Of a stretch of DNA of 64,000 nt, positions 42,038 through 50,515 are shown in pieces; within the stretch, counting starts at the first letter, position 1, and each line of letters begins with the position of its first letter. The position numbers and the translations under genes are program-made. Origin of the DNA: Pseudonocardia oceani (lineage in GTDB: Bacteria > Actinomycetota > Actinomycetes > Mycobacteriales > Pseudonocardiaceae). The notes under the pieces are model-generated. The model had not been told where the DNA came from. It did no database searches and saw nothing but the letters and a program-made list of their open reading frames with translations. Where the stretch lies: assembly GCF_019263585.2 (NCBI RefSeq), contig NZ_JADQDF010000001.1, positions 496,001-560,000 of the forward strand, in the 5' to 3' direction.

Positions 42038-42880
42038 GTGGCGCGCCACCGCTCCCCCAGCGGCGCGCGGGCGTCCGACCCTCACCGCATGATGCAGGTG
42101 GGCGTCGGAACGCACCGCCTGCCGCCGCCCCCGGGCGGCACCTCCCGCGCGCGCGTCCTCGTTGCCGCGGTAGCCGCCGGGGCCGCCGTGGCCGGAGCCG
42201 AGACGGTGATCGCATCCGTCGACGACGGGCTGGAACCCGTCGTCCTCAGCGCGGTGCTGCCCGTTCCGGATCCGCACACGGCCGCAGCGCCCTCGACGGC
42301 CGCGTGGAACGGCATCGGCGGGGACCAGGCTCTACCCGCCGCCGTGGCCGCCGCTCACACGGACGACTCTCCCGAGGTCGACGTCCGCAACCTGACCAAG
42401 GCGGTGGAGATGGGGCAGGAGCTGGCTCGACGAGCGGCCATCCTCGACTCGGCCCTCGCTTCCGGCGCACCCGGAGCCGCCCTCTTCGGCGACTCCGCCG
42501 TGGCCCAGCCGGTCGTGGGTCGCGTCACATCCGCGGCCGGGCCCCGGTGGGGCACCACCCACAACGGCCTCGACGTGGCCAACGCCATCGGCACGCCGAT
42601 CTTCGCTGTGACCGACGGTGTCGTCGAGAAGTCGGGCCCGGCCAGCGGTTTCGGCCTATGGGTGGTCCTGAGGCATCCCGACGGCACCCGGTCGGTGTAC
42701 GGGCACATCAACCGGACCTACGTCGAGGTCGGACAGCAGGTGTCCGCAGGTGAGCAGATCGCGGAGGTGGGGAACCGGGGCTTCTCCACAGGACCGCACC
42801 TGCATCTGGAGATCTGGGACGCCGACGGCACCAAGCTCGACCCGGCTGCCTGGCTGCGCGAACGCGGCATCGACATCTGA
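42038..42880 (+). CDS. M23 (LytM-type) peptidase-domain exported protein
   Basis: The 280-residue protein has an N-terminal membrane or signal segment (RARVLVAAVAAGAAVAGAE), a helical linker, and a C-terminal M23 domain with THNGLDVANAIGTPIF, YGHINRTYVEVGQQV and GPHLHLEIW. The zinc ligands H..D and HLH are all present. M23 proteins cut or bind peptidoglycan cross-bridges. GTG 42038 has GAAGGA nearby upstream. A paralogue is at 59860. Confidence 0.88.
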   Translation: MARHRSPSGARASDPHRMMQVGVGTHRLPPPPGGTSRARVLVAAVAAGAAVAGAETVIASVDDGLEPVVLSAVLPVPDPHTAAAPSTAAWNGIGGDQALPAAVAAAHTDDSPEVDVRNLTKAVEMGQELARRAAILDSALASGAPGAALFGDSAVAQPVVGRVTSAAGPRWGTTHNGLDVANAIGTPIFAVTDGVVEKSGPASGFGLWVVLRHPDGTRSVYGHINRTYVEVGQQVSAGEQIAEVGNRGFSTGPHLHLEIWDADGTKLDPAAWLRERGIDI

Positions 42881-43126
42881 GCTACCAGGACTGGCATGGG
42901 CTCGGCGTCCAGGAACCGGTCGCACTTCCCCGCCGTCGGCCCACTGACCGCTCACAGCACCCGGCGGCGCGGTCGTCGCGCCGGAGGCGCCTCGACGCGC
43001 ACGGATCGCTGTCCGTTTCGTACGGTCGCTGGACCACGGCCCGGTAACGGAACGGAAACGGACGCTCCCCGCTCCGACTGCTCCCCGCCCGCATCCGACC
43101 GGCCGTCCGGCACGAAAGGTTCGTCC

Positions 43127-43909
43127 GTGGCACGGCACAGCGCCCCTGCGCGCCGCTCGAAAGCGCGTCTTCGCATCCCCACCTCCACCTCCGGGCACAC
43201 GCGGCACACTCCCCGCGCCGGTCTGACCATCCGGCGCGGGTCCACCAGCGTTCTCGCGGTCACCGCCGTCGGGTGCGGTGCTCTGGTCGTCGGAGAGCAC
43301 CTGCCGCCGGCCGAGGCGGATGTCGCACCGGCCGCGTTCGAACTCACCGCCCCCGAACCGCCATCCGTCGACGACGGTGGCCCCCTCCTCTCCAGCGTCG
43401 CACCGGTCGCGCCGGAGCCCACCACCTTCGACGCCGCGGCCCTGGTCAAGGCCGTGGTCCTGGGTGAGGAACAACGTGCCCGGCAGGAGGCGGAGGCGGC
43501 TGAGGCCGCTGAGGCCGCCGCGGCCGCGGCGGCCTCAGCAGCCCGCGAGGAAGAGGATCGGAGCCGGATCTGTGCCGCCGGGGACTCCGGCTTCGAGACC
43601 GTCCAGCCCGGAGTGACGGACGCAGGCATCGAGCTCCGCTGCCGGTTCGGGGTCGACGTCGTCTACGGCGTCGCCGGGCGAGCGGGCAGCTCCGACCACC
43701 CCGGCGGCCTCGCGCTCGACCTCATGGTCGAACGCGACCCGGGCGAACAGCTCGCCGAGTACGCCGTGGAGAACATGGACCGTCTCGGCATCAAGTACGT
43801 GATCTACCGGCAGCGCATCAACACCGGGTCCGGCTGGGAAGCCATGGAGGACCGCGGCGGTGTGACCGCCAACCACATGGACCACGTCCACGTGTCGTTC
43901 GAGGGGTAG
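43127..43909 (+). CDS. Exported coiled-coil protein with ARB_07466-like C-terminal domain
   Basis: About 260 residues from GTG 43127. One N-terminal hydrophobic segment is followed by an Ala/Glu-rich coiled coil (EEQRARQEAEAAEAAEAAAA). The C-terminal domain has SDHPGGLALDLMVERD, YVIYRQRINTGSGW and NHMDHVHVSFEG, a His-rich fold related to D-Ala-D-Ala peptidase-like/ARB_07466 domains found in peptidoglycan-binding proteins. AAAGG is eight bases before the GTG. A decayed relative is at 62310. Its place after an M23 gene suggests paired cell-wall function. Confidence 0.75.
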   Translation: MARHSAPARRSKARLRIPTSTSGHTRHTPRAGLTIRRGSTSVLAVTAVGCGALVVGEHLPPAEADVAPAAFELTAPEPPSVDDGGPLLSSVAPVAPEPTTFDAAALVKAVVLGEEQRARQEAEAAEAAEAAAAAAASAAREEEDRSRICAAGDSGFETVQPGVTDAGIELRCRFGVDVVYGVAGRAGSSDHPGGLALDLMVERDPGEQLAEYAVENMDRLGIKYVIYRQRINTGSGWEAMEDRGGVTANHMDHVHVSFEG

Positions 43910-43964
43910 TGCCGCCGCCCCACACCGTCCACACCGCGTCCGCGTTGCTATCGTCGTCGCCGTC

Positions 43965-44360
43965 ATGAGCGACACCGGCAACCTCAGGTACCGCCGCTCC
44001 AACGCGGGGTGGGGCACGCGTGCTGTCCTGGTGCTCGCGATCCTGGCCCAGCTCGTCGCCTGCCAGGCGCTGCTCGCCCCGGCCGGCGCCGGACCCGCCG
44101 TCATGGTGCAGGACGTGGGGCACGGGATCGGGCACGACGCCGTGTGCGAGGCCAGTGCGGTACTGACGACCGTGGGCACGGCGCGCGCGGGCGTCCTCGA
44201 GTGCCTACCGCTGGCCGAGGCCGCACTGGCGCTCGTAGCGCTGGCGACAACGGGCCTCCTGGTCGCGTGGACCGCTGCAGGGGGAGCCCCGCCGTGGGCT
44301 CCGCGTCGCCTGGTGCCGGGCCGTCGGCGTCTGCTCGCAGTCGGCATCACACGGGTCTGA
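43965..44360 (+). CDS. Small membrane protein with conserved C-terminal tail (DUF6153-like)
   Basis: The 131-residue protein has two helices (AVLVLAILAQLVACQALL and ALALVALATTGLLVAWTAAG), His and Cys between them, and ends in LLAVGITRV, comparable with LCVLRT ends of the proteins at 11853 and 61706. TATCGT (43949-43954) is ten bases before ATG 43965. Function unknown; copper clusters are the usual company. Confidence 0.55.
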   Translation: MSDTGNLRYRRSNAGWGTRAVLVLAILAQLVACQALLAPAGAGPAVMVQDVGHGIGHDAVCEASAVLTTVGTARAGVLECLPLAEAALALVALATTGLLVAWTAAGGAPPWAPRRLVPGRRRLLAVGITRV

Positions 44361-44597
44361 TCCGCACCGGCCGGCACTGTTCTGACAGATCGCGGCCCCC
44401 TCGGACCTCGGTGCGTGGGCATCCGATCCGTCGAGTTCCGGTCGTTCGCCTGCTCCCGCAGCGGCGCACCTGATCCGTCGCGACCCGTGCTCGTCCTCGG
44501 CGCGCCACCGCCACGGCGTGGCGGTGCCGGGCGACGGCATCCGCTCCGCTTCGTCGGGCCTGTCGCACCCGCCATGCCGCACCCCCAGAGAGGGATC

Positions 44598-45278
44598 ATG
44601 ACCAAGAACCTCCGGGCCACCGTGACCGTCGTCCTCGTGGTCATCGCCGTGCTCGTCCTCGCCCTGCTCCTCGCCCGCAGGGAGACCGCGGTCCCCGATT
44701 TCGCCGGGCGTGCCTCCGGTTCATCAGCCGCTCAGCAGGTGCCGGGCGACGTGCTCGTGCGGAGCGACAGTCACCGGCTGTCCACGCCCTCCCAGAGCCA
44801 GGCCACGTTCGTCGAGTTCCTCGACTTCGAGTGCGAGGCGTGCCGGGCGGCGTTCCCCGCTGTTGAGCAGTTGCGCGCCGAGTACGGCGACCGCGTCACC
44901 TTCGTCGCCCGCTACTTCCCCATCCCGAGCCACGCCAACGCGGAGAACGCGGCTGTCGCGGTGGAGGCCGCTGCACAGCAGGGCCAGTTCGAGAACATGT
45001 ACAAGCGCATGTTCGAGACGCAAGCGCAGTGGGGCGAGCAGCAGGATTCGCAGGCACATCTGTTCCGCGAGTTCGCCGGCGACCTGGGCCTCGACCTGCT
45101 CGCCTACGACCAGGCCGTGTCGGATCCGGCGACCCTCGAACGGGTCCGCCGGGACCGGGCCGACGGCGAGACGGCCGGGGTGCAGGGCACCCCGACCTTC
45201 TTCCTCGACGGGACGCGCGTCGAACCCGAGTCCCTCGACGACCTGCGACTCCAACTCGATCGCGCGATCGCGCGCTAG
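44598..45278 (+). CDS. DsbA-family membrane-anchored thiol oxidase/disulfide protein
   Basis: The 226-residue protein has an N-terminal anchor (VTVVLVVIAVLVLALLLAR), a DsbA-type thioredoxin domain with FLDFECEACRAAFPAVE (CEAC active site), a helical insertion, and cis-Pro in QGTPTFFLDG. It introduces or reshuffles disulfides in exported proteins. It is followed directly by VKOR, its usual oxidising partner in actinobacteria. Confidence 0.9.
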   Translation: MTKNLRATVTVVLVVIAVLVLALLLARRETAVPDFAGRASGSSAAQQVPGDVLVRSDSHRLSTPSQSQATFVEFLDFECEACRAAFPAVEQLRAEYGDRVTFVARYFPIPSHANAENAAVAVEAAAQQGQFENMYKRMFETQAQWGEQQDSQAHLFREFAGDLGLDLLAYDQAVSDPATLERVRRDRADGETAGVQGTPTFFLDGTRVEPESLDDLRLQLDRAIAR

Positions 45279-45288
45279 GAGACCTCCG

Positions 45289-45918
45289 ATGTCTCTCCTC
45301 GGCACGCAGCCGCGCAGCACCCCCACTGCGCCTCAGGGCACCTCGGTCGTGGAGCGAGCGATCGGCTGGGTCCTCCTCGTCGGAGGGGCGATCGGCGCCG
45401 TCGCCGCCTTCGCACTCATCCTCGACCGCATCTCACTGCTCGAGGATCCCGAGTTCGTTCCCGCGTGCAGTATCGACCCGGTCCTCTCCTGCGGATCGAT
45501 CATGGCCTCGCCGCAGTCCGAGGTGTTCGGGTTCCCCAACCCCCTCATCGGTGTGCTGACGTTCCCGATCGTCGCGACGCTCGGCGCCGTCGTGGTGGGT
45601 GGTGCCGCCCTGCCCAGGTGGGTGTGGCTCGGTCTGCAGATCGGAGCCACCGCCGGGGTGCTGTTCGTGCACTGGCTGATCGCGCAGAGCCTCTACGTGA
45701 TCGGCGCCCTGTGTCCGTACTGCATGGCCGTGTGGATCGTGACCATCGCGGTGTTCTGGTACACCACCTTGCACACCCTCCGCGGCAGCCAGGGCCGGCA
45801 GCGCTGGTTCGCACGGGTCGCCGAGTACCACGGGGCCGTGCTCACAGGGTGGCTGGTCGTCATCGGCGCACTCGTCGTGGTGCGCTTCTGGCCCTACTGG
45901 TCGGGGCTGTCGGGATGA
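45289..45918 (+). CDS. VKOR-family disulfide-forming membrane protein
   Basis: The 209-residue protein has five helices, the loop Cys pair in CSIDPVLSCGSIM, and the quinone-side active site GALCPYCMAVWIV (CPYC). VKOR reoxidises DsbA and passes electrons to quinone. ATG 45289 has AGGAG seven bases upstream and lies ten bases after dsbA. The DsbA-VKOR pair opposes the reducing CcdA-TlpA system elsewhere in the window. Confidence 0.92.
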   Translation: MSLLGTQPRSTPTAPQGTSVVERAIGWVLLVGGAIGAVAAFALILDRISLLEDPEFVPACSIDPVLSCGSIMASPQSEVFGFPNPLIGVLTFPIVATLGAVVVGGAALPRWVWLGLQIGATAGVLFVHWLIAQSLYVIGALCPYCMAVWIVTIAVFWYTTLHTLRGSQGRQRWFARVAEYHGAVLTGWLVVIGALVVVRFWPYWSGLSG

Positions 45919-46202
45919 CCATCTCCTTTCTGGCGAGCTACGCGACGACGGGACGCCGCGAGATCTGGCCCCTGATCGTGGTCGCCGGACTGCTGGTCCT
46001 GGTCGTCACCGGTCTGGTGGTCGCGCAACTGACCGATCCGGACCGCAGGCACCGGGCGGCGGAGCGGCGGGCCCTGATCGCGGGCGTGCCCTCCGACCAG
46101 TCCGGTCCGGACAGGGCCGACTCCGCGGCACCGAATGCTGACGGAACTCCTGAGCAGCCTGCCGACCTCGACCTACCGCACCAGGACCGGCGGACCGAGT
46201 GA
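45915..46202 (+). CDS. Small single-helix membrane protein
   Basis: The 95-residue product has one helix (LIVVAGLLVLVVTGLVVAQL) and a hydrophilic Asp/Arg tail. ATG 45915 overlaps the VKOR stop (ATGA), so it is translated with it. No family recognised. A very similar architecture (one helix, then LIVIAQRTDP and an Asp/Arg tail) is seen at 56425. Confidence 0.6.
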   Translation: MTISFLASYATTGRREIWPLIVVAGLLVLVVTGLVVAQLTDPDRRHRAAERRALIAGVPSDQSGPDRADSAAPNADGTPEQPADLDLPHQDRRTE

Positions 46203-46390
46203 TCGGCATCGTAGTCAGCTCCGGCGACGGGATGCTCGCAGCCCAGCCCCTCCAGCACCTGCAGCAGATCATCGGGTTGGGCCTGCTGTGGGAACTGCGC
46301 GACGTCCTCGCCATCCTCGTTCTCAGCAGCATCGCCTGCCGGTGGGAACCCACCGGTCGAACTGGCGAAGCCGGACCTTCCTCCACCTGA
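46199..46390 (+). CDS. Possible 63-residue small protein
   Basis: GTG 46199 overlaps the preceding stop (GTGA), matching the coupling style of the region. The product (LQQIIGLGLLWELRDVLAIL in the middle) has one moderately hydrophobic segment. No homology is recognised; kept because of the overlap pattern. Confidence 0.4.
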   Translation: MIGIVVSSGDGMLAAQPLQHLQQIIGLGLLWELRDVLAILVLSSIACRWEPTGRTGEAGPSST

Positions 46391-46419
46391 GCAGGAGCAC
46401 GCTCCATGATCGGACTCTC

Positions 46420-46563
46420 ATGACCACTCTGCAGGCGATCGGCGTCTTCGCCGGCATCCCCGCACTCGTTCTGCTGGCGATCGCCCTTCCGCTCTACGGC
46501 GGCCGGTGGTTCCGGCGGGCGACCCGCCGCACCGATGACGCGGACCGTTCACCCCCCGAGTAG
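46420..46563 (+). CDS. 47-residue single-helix membrane protein
   Basis: ATG 46420 opens a frame with one strong helix (IGVFAGIPALVLLAIALPLY) and a short Arg/Asp tail. It lies between the DsbA-VKOR cluster and a CPBP peptidase. Size and composition are like small subunits of membrane enzymes, but no family can be named. Confidence 0.45.
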   Translation: MTTLQAIGVFAGIPALVLLAIALPLYGGRWFRRATRRTDDADRSPPE

Positions 46564-46650
46564 ACCTTGCCGGGTCGGGGCATCGCCGGCACCAGCCCAG
46601 CGGAGTGGAGTCGAACTCGTGGCCGATGTTGATGGGGACGGAACCTGTTC

Positions 46651-47430
46651 ATGCCTCCACCGGCCGGAACGCACGTCGTCACGGACCAGCGGCAGCGCAG
46701 GCTGATCGGGCTCGAGGTGCTCGTGGTCCTCACCGTGACCACCGGCCTCTCCGCGATGCGCAGTGCACTGAGCCTCGTCGAGTCCCTGCTGGCGTCGACC
46801 CCCCTGGCCGAACAGCAGGTGGCGCTCAATGCCCCCGCAGCCCGCATCGAGCTCGTGGACCTGGCCCTGCAGCTGGTGCGCGTGCTGCAACTGGTGGGGT
46901 GGGGCGCTCTGGGTGCTTACCTGTTGCTGCGAGCGGGGTTCGCCCTGCGATCGGTCGGTCTCGACGCGGAACGACCGGGACGCGACCTGACTGGGGCGAC
47001 CGTTCTGGCTGCGGCCATCGGCGTACCCGGTCTCGGGCTCTACCTCATCGCCCGCTCGGTCGGCGTCAGCGTCAGCATCGCCCCGACCACACTGGGTGGT
47101 CTCTGGTGGGAACTGCCGGTGCTGGTCGCCTCGGCGGCGGCGAACGCCTGGGCAGAGGAGGTGGTCGAGGTCGCCTACCTCCTGACGCGGCTGCGCCAGC
47201 TGGGGTGGTCGGAGAACAGGGCCGCGGCCGCATCCGCGTTCCTGCGCGGCTGCTACCACCTCTACCAAGGAGCCGGCGGTTTCGTCGGGAACATCCTGAT
47301 GGGCCTCGTGTTCGCCCGGCTGTGGCAGCGCACCAACCGCCTGTGGATCCTCGTCGGAGCGCACACGCTCATCAACGTGGTGGCGTTCGTCGGCTATGCC
47401 CTGCTGGCCGGCCGGGTGGCCTGGTTGTAG
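46651..47430 (+). CDS. CPBP-family intramembrane metallopeptidase
   Basis: The 259-residue protein has about seven helices and the CPBP (Abi) motifs: NAWAEEVVEVAYLLTRLRQL (Glu pair), CYHLYQGAGGFVGN (His), and GAHTLINVVAFV (His). Such peptidases process prenylated or membrane proteins; in bacteria some act in immunity or stress. The Arg normally following the EE pair is displaced. It may be part of the preceding small-gene series. Confidence 0.85.
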   Translation: MPPPAGTHVVTDQRQRRLIGLEVLVVLTVTTGLSAMRSALSLVESLLASTPLAEQQVALNAPAARIELVDLALQLVRVLQLVGWGALGAYLLLRAGFALRSVGLDAERPGRDLTGATVLAAAIGVPGLGLYLIARSVGVSVSIAPTTLGGLWWELPVLVASAAANAWAEEVVEVAYLLTRLRQLGWSENRAAAASAFLRGCYHLYQGAGGFVGNILMGLVFARLWQRTNRLWILVGAHTLINVVAFVGYALLAGRVAWL

Positions 47431-47603
47431 CCCTGTCCGCGAAGGGTGAAGACCGCCAGCCGCACGGTCAGCGCGTTCAGGACGAACGCGGCCAGGGTCC
47501 ATGGCGTGACAGCGATGGAGGCACCGCCGGCCCCCAGGACTGGAAGGAGCAGAGGGATGACGAACGCGGCGACACCCACCGTGCCGGCCACCGCCGAGGC
47601 CAC
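47394..47603 (-). CDS. Hypothetical membrane protein, start unclear
   Basis: From GTG 47603 the 69 residues hold two helices. The same frame is open and hydrophobic much further upstream (ALHYVLAATALVGALLLCLA at about 47690-47630) but has no ATG, GTG or TTG start as far as about 47790, suggesting a longer gene with a lost or non-canonical start. It converges on the CPBP gene with a 37-bp overlap. Confidence 0.4.
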   Translation of the reverse strand: MASAVAGTVGVAAFVIPLLLPVLGAGGASIAVTPWTLAAFVLNALTVRLAVFTLRGQGYNQATRPASRA

Positions 47604-47782
47604 GAGCAGCGCGGGCCGCGCAGCCAGGCACAGGAGGAGAGCGCCGACGAGCGCGGTGGCGGCCAGGACGTAGTGCAGCGCGGGAGCCGCGGCGCTCCGG
47701 CGGCCGGGATGCGGGCCCGCGCCCTGCCTGACCGCACCGTCCTTCGACGCCCAGTACGGTGCGAAGGAGATCCAGGAGGGTG

Positions 47783-49525
47783 ATGGACGTCGGTTGGGTG
47801 GCGGTGCTGCGGGTCGTCGTCGAGGTCAGCGGCGCACTGACCACCGGCGGTCTGCTGGTCGCGCTGTTCCTCGCACCGGTGATGCACAACGGTGCGCTCT
47901 CCGGCGCCGGGGTCGCGTCGTTGCGCTCGGCCGCGTGTGCAGCCGGGGTATGGACGGGGGGTCTCGCCGCGCTCAGCGCAGGCGGCGTGACCTCCTGGAC
48001 TGGACCGACCTCCGCGGGATGCGCCTTCCTCGTGGCAGTGGGGTGCGCCTGCGTTCGGCGGTGGTCGCCCACAGCGGCCCTGGTCGCGCCGGCCGGCGTC
48101 GCGCTGCTCCTGCCTCTCGTCGATGCACCGGTCCTCGCGGGGGCGCAAGGAGACCTGGTGGGTGCCGCGTTGGTGTGGATGGTGCTGGCTCCCGCCGTGT
48201 GGGCGGGCGCGCTGTTCTGGGTGCTCCTCGGGCTCCGCCGCGGACACGACGTCGTCTTCAGGCGGCACGGTTCCCTCGTCCGCACCTGCTGGCTGTCGGC
48301 GGCAGCAGCCGGTGCCGTGCTCGCCCTGGCCCGCGAAGCTGTCCCTCTGGCACTCACCGTCGCGGCGATCGCATTGATGGGACTCGGCGGCCTCGCGGTG
48401 CTCGTTCGTCGGCGTGCACAGCGCGCCGATATCCGATCGACGGACGCGGTCCTCGTCCGGTCGCTGTTCGCGCAGGCAGTGCTCCTCGTCGTTCTGATCG
48501 TGGCAGTGGGCCGGGTGGCTCGGTTCCCTGTCTCCCCGGTGAACGGACCGCTGGAGGCGGCAGCCGGCTACTCCCTGCCCGGCCCGCTGGACTGGCAACA
48601 GCTCCTCGCGACCTGGCGGCCCGACCTGCTGCTCGGACCGGTTGCGCTGCTGGCCGCGACCGCCTACGTCGCCGGGGTTCGGCGTCTCGGACGGGCGGGA
48701 CGGCCGTGGCCGGCCGGGCGCACGGCGGCGTGGATGACGGGGTGCGCGCTGGTGCTGCTCGCCACCAGCTCAGGCGTGGGCGCCTACGCACCGGCCGTGT
48801 TCAGCGTGCACATGGTCCTGCACATGGTCCTGAACATGATCGCGCCGCTCGCGCTGGTGCTCGGCGCCCCCGTGACCCTCGCCCTGCGGGCTCTGCCCGC
48901 TGCGCCCGCAGACCGACCGGCGGGGCCGCACGAGTGGCTGCTCGCCACGGTCGGTTCGCCGTTCGCCCGAGCACTGGCGCACCCCGTCCTCGCGGCGTCA
49001 CTGTTCGCGGGGTCGTACTACCTGCTGTACCTGACGGACCTGTTCGAGGTCGTCATCGCGGAGCACTGGTCGCGGACGGTCCTCAACGCGGCCATCCTGG
49101 CGATCGGCTACCAGTTCTGCTGGCTCGTGGTCGGGCCGGACGCGGCACCGCGGAGGCTCCCCCATCTGGGGCGACTGGGCCTCGGGTTCGCGGTGATGCC
49201 GTTCCACGTCCTTTTCGCGATCATCATCCTCAGCCTTCCGACAGCGGTCGCCGGCGGCTTCTACGAGTCACTCGACCTGGTGTGGTCGCCGGACCTGCTC
49301 GCCGACCAGCGCCGGGCCGGACTGCTGTCCCTCGTCCTGGGAGAGGTCGTGCTCGTCGTCACCCAGGTGGTGCTGCTGGTGCAGTGGCACCGCCACGACC
49401 AGTTCGCGGCGTTCCGCGCCGACCCGCTCGACGAGGACGCCACCGCCTACCGCGACCTCCTCGAGACGCTGGAACGCAACCGCCGTCCCGCTCCGCCGTT
49501 CGGCCAGGACCGCACCGATACGTGA
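47783..49525 (+). CDS. CopD-CtaG-like fusion membrane protein (second copy)
   Basis: The 580-residue protein has about fourteen helices: an N-terminal CopD-like half with LAPVMHNGALSGAGVASLR and a C-terminal caa3_CtaG half with SVHMVLHMVLNMIAPLALVL and GFYESLDLVWSPDLLADQRR. ATG 47783 follows AGGAGGG. It resembles the fusion at 30890 but is shorter and has fewer His, so may act in cytochrome oxidase assembly more than copper import. It converges on the CtaG gene at 49532. Confidence 0.82.
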   Translation: MDVGWVAVLRVVVEVSGALTTGGLLVALFLAPVMHNGALSGAGVASLRSAACAAGVWTGGLAALSAGGVTSWTGPTSAGCAFLVAVGCACVRRWSPTAALVAPAGVALLLPLVDAPVLAGAQGDLVGAALVWMVLAPAVWAGALFWVLLGLRRGHDVVFRRHGSLVRTCWLSAAAAGAVLALAREAVPLALTVAAIALMGLGGLAVLVRRRAQRADIRSTDAVLVRSLFAQAVLLVVLIVAVGRVARFPVSPVNGPLEAAAGYSLPGPLDWQQLLATWRPDLLLGPVALLAATAYVAGVRRLGRAGRPWPAGRTAAWMTGCALVLLATSSGVGAYAPAVFSVHMVLHMVLNMIAPLALVLGAPVTLALRALPAAPADRPAGPHEWLLATVGSPFARALAHPVLAASLFAGSYYLLYLTDLFEVVIAEHWSRTVLNAAILAIGYQFCWLVVGPDAAPRRLPHLGRLGLGFAVMPFHVLFAIIILSLPTAVAGGFYESLDLVWSPDLLADQRRAGLLSLVLGEVVLVVTQVVLLVQWHRHDQFAAFRADPLDEDATAYRDLLETLERNRRPAPPFGQDRTDT

Positions 49526-49531
49526 CCGGAC

Positions 49532-50515
49532 TCAGCTCTCGCCCTTCGGGGTGACCGGAGTCGCGGATCCCTCGTGCTCGGGTTCGAGCCACCACGGCGG
49601 CGTCGTCGGCGAGGAGCCGTGCAAGCGGTCGAGCTGGCGATCGGTGCGGCGCGCCTCGCGCTCGTCCGAGCGGTACCACTGCACTACGAAGGCGCCGATC
49701 AGCGCGGCCGAGGACACGTCGCCGAAACCCCACAGCACTCCACCCCCGACGGCCTGGTCGTCGAGCAACGTCGGCCCCCAGTCGCGCCCCACCTCCAGGT
49801 AGAAGTCCTCGGCGAGCACGGCGTTCATGAGCATGATCGGGATACCGAGCAGGATGTGCATCGGCGCCAGACCGAGCACCAGCATGAAGCGCAGGAAGAA
49901 CGGTGGCCGATGAGGCACCGGATCGACCCCCAGCAGCGCCCAGAAGAAGAGGAACCCGACCAGCACGAAGTGCACGTGGGACAGGTCGTGGAGCCAGACG
50001 TTGCGCAGTGACAGTTCGTAGAGGGGCGAGTAGTAGAAGGCGAACTGGGTGATCGCGAAGAAGGCGAACGCGATCGCCGGGTGACCGATGAAGCGCACCG
50101 GTCCGCTGTGCACGACGGCGAGCACCACCCGGCGCCAGGCGACGGGGAACGTCCGCATCGCCAGGCTGATGGGCGCTCCCATCGCCAGCCCGACCGGTGC
50201 GATCATCTGCAGCAGCATGTGCTGGATCGCGGGCACGACGAACAGGGTGCGGTCGTACACGCCCAGCGCGGACGAGGTGGCGACGAACACCAGCAGCAGC
50301 CCCGCGAACCAGTACACCGTGCGGAGCACCGGCCACTGATCACCACGCCGGTGCAGCATCCGTACCCCGGCGAGGTAGAGCCCACCGGCCAGCAGCACGG
50401 GCAGCACCATGAACGGGTCGAACGTCCACGCGGTCAGCATCCGCGACAGCGTCAGCGGCGGCTGGTCCGCAGGTGGCATCCACGCCAGCACGGTCGTGGT
50501 CAGCAGTGGTGTCAT
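49532..50515 (-). CDS. CtaG-family cytochrome c oxidase assembly protein
   Basis: The 327-residue protein has seven to eight helices with VVPAIQHMLLQMIAPVGLAM, HDLSHVHFVLVGFLFFWALL and MHILLGIPIMLMNAVL, the His/Met-rich core of caa3_CtaG. These proteins help place copper in cytochrome oxidase. ATG 50515 overlaps the copA stop upstream (ATGA), so copA and ctaG are one transcript under the operator at 52792. Confidence 0.9.
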   Translation of the reverse strand: MTPLLTTTVLAWMPPADQPPLTLSRMLTAWTFDPFMVLPVLLAGGLYLAGVRMLHRRGDQWPVLRTVYWFAGLLLVFVATSSALGVYDRTLFVVPAIQHMLLQMIAPVGLAMGAPISLAMRTFPVAWRRVVLAVVHSGPVRFIGHPAIAFAFFAITQFAFYYSPLYELSLRNVWLHDLSHVHFVLVGFLFFWALLGVDPVPHRPPFFLRFMLVLGLAPMHILLGIPIMLMNAVLAEDFYLEVGRDWGPTLLDDQAVGGGVLWGFGDVSSAALIGAFVVQWYRSDEREARRTDRQLDRLHGSSPTTPPWWLEPEHEGSATPVTPKGES

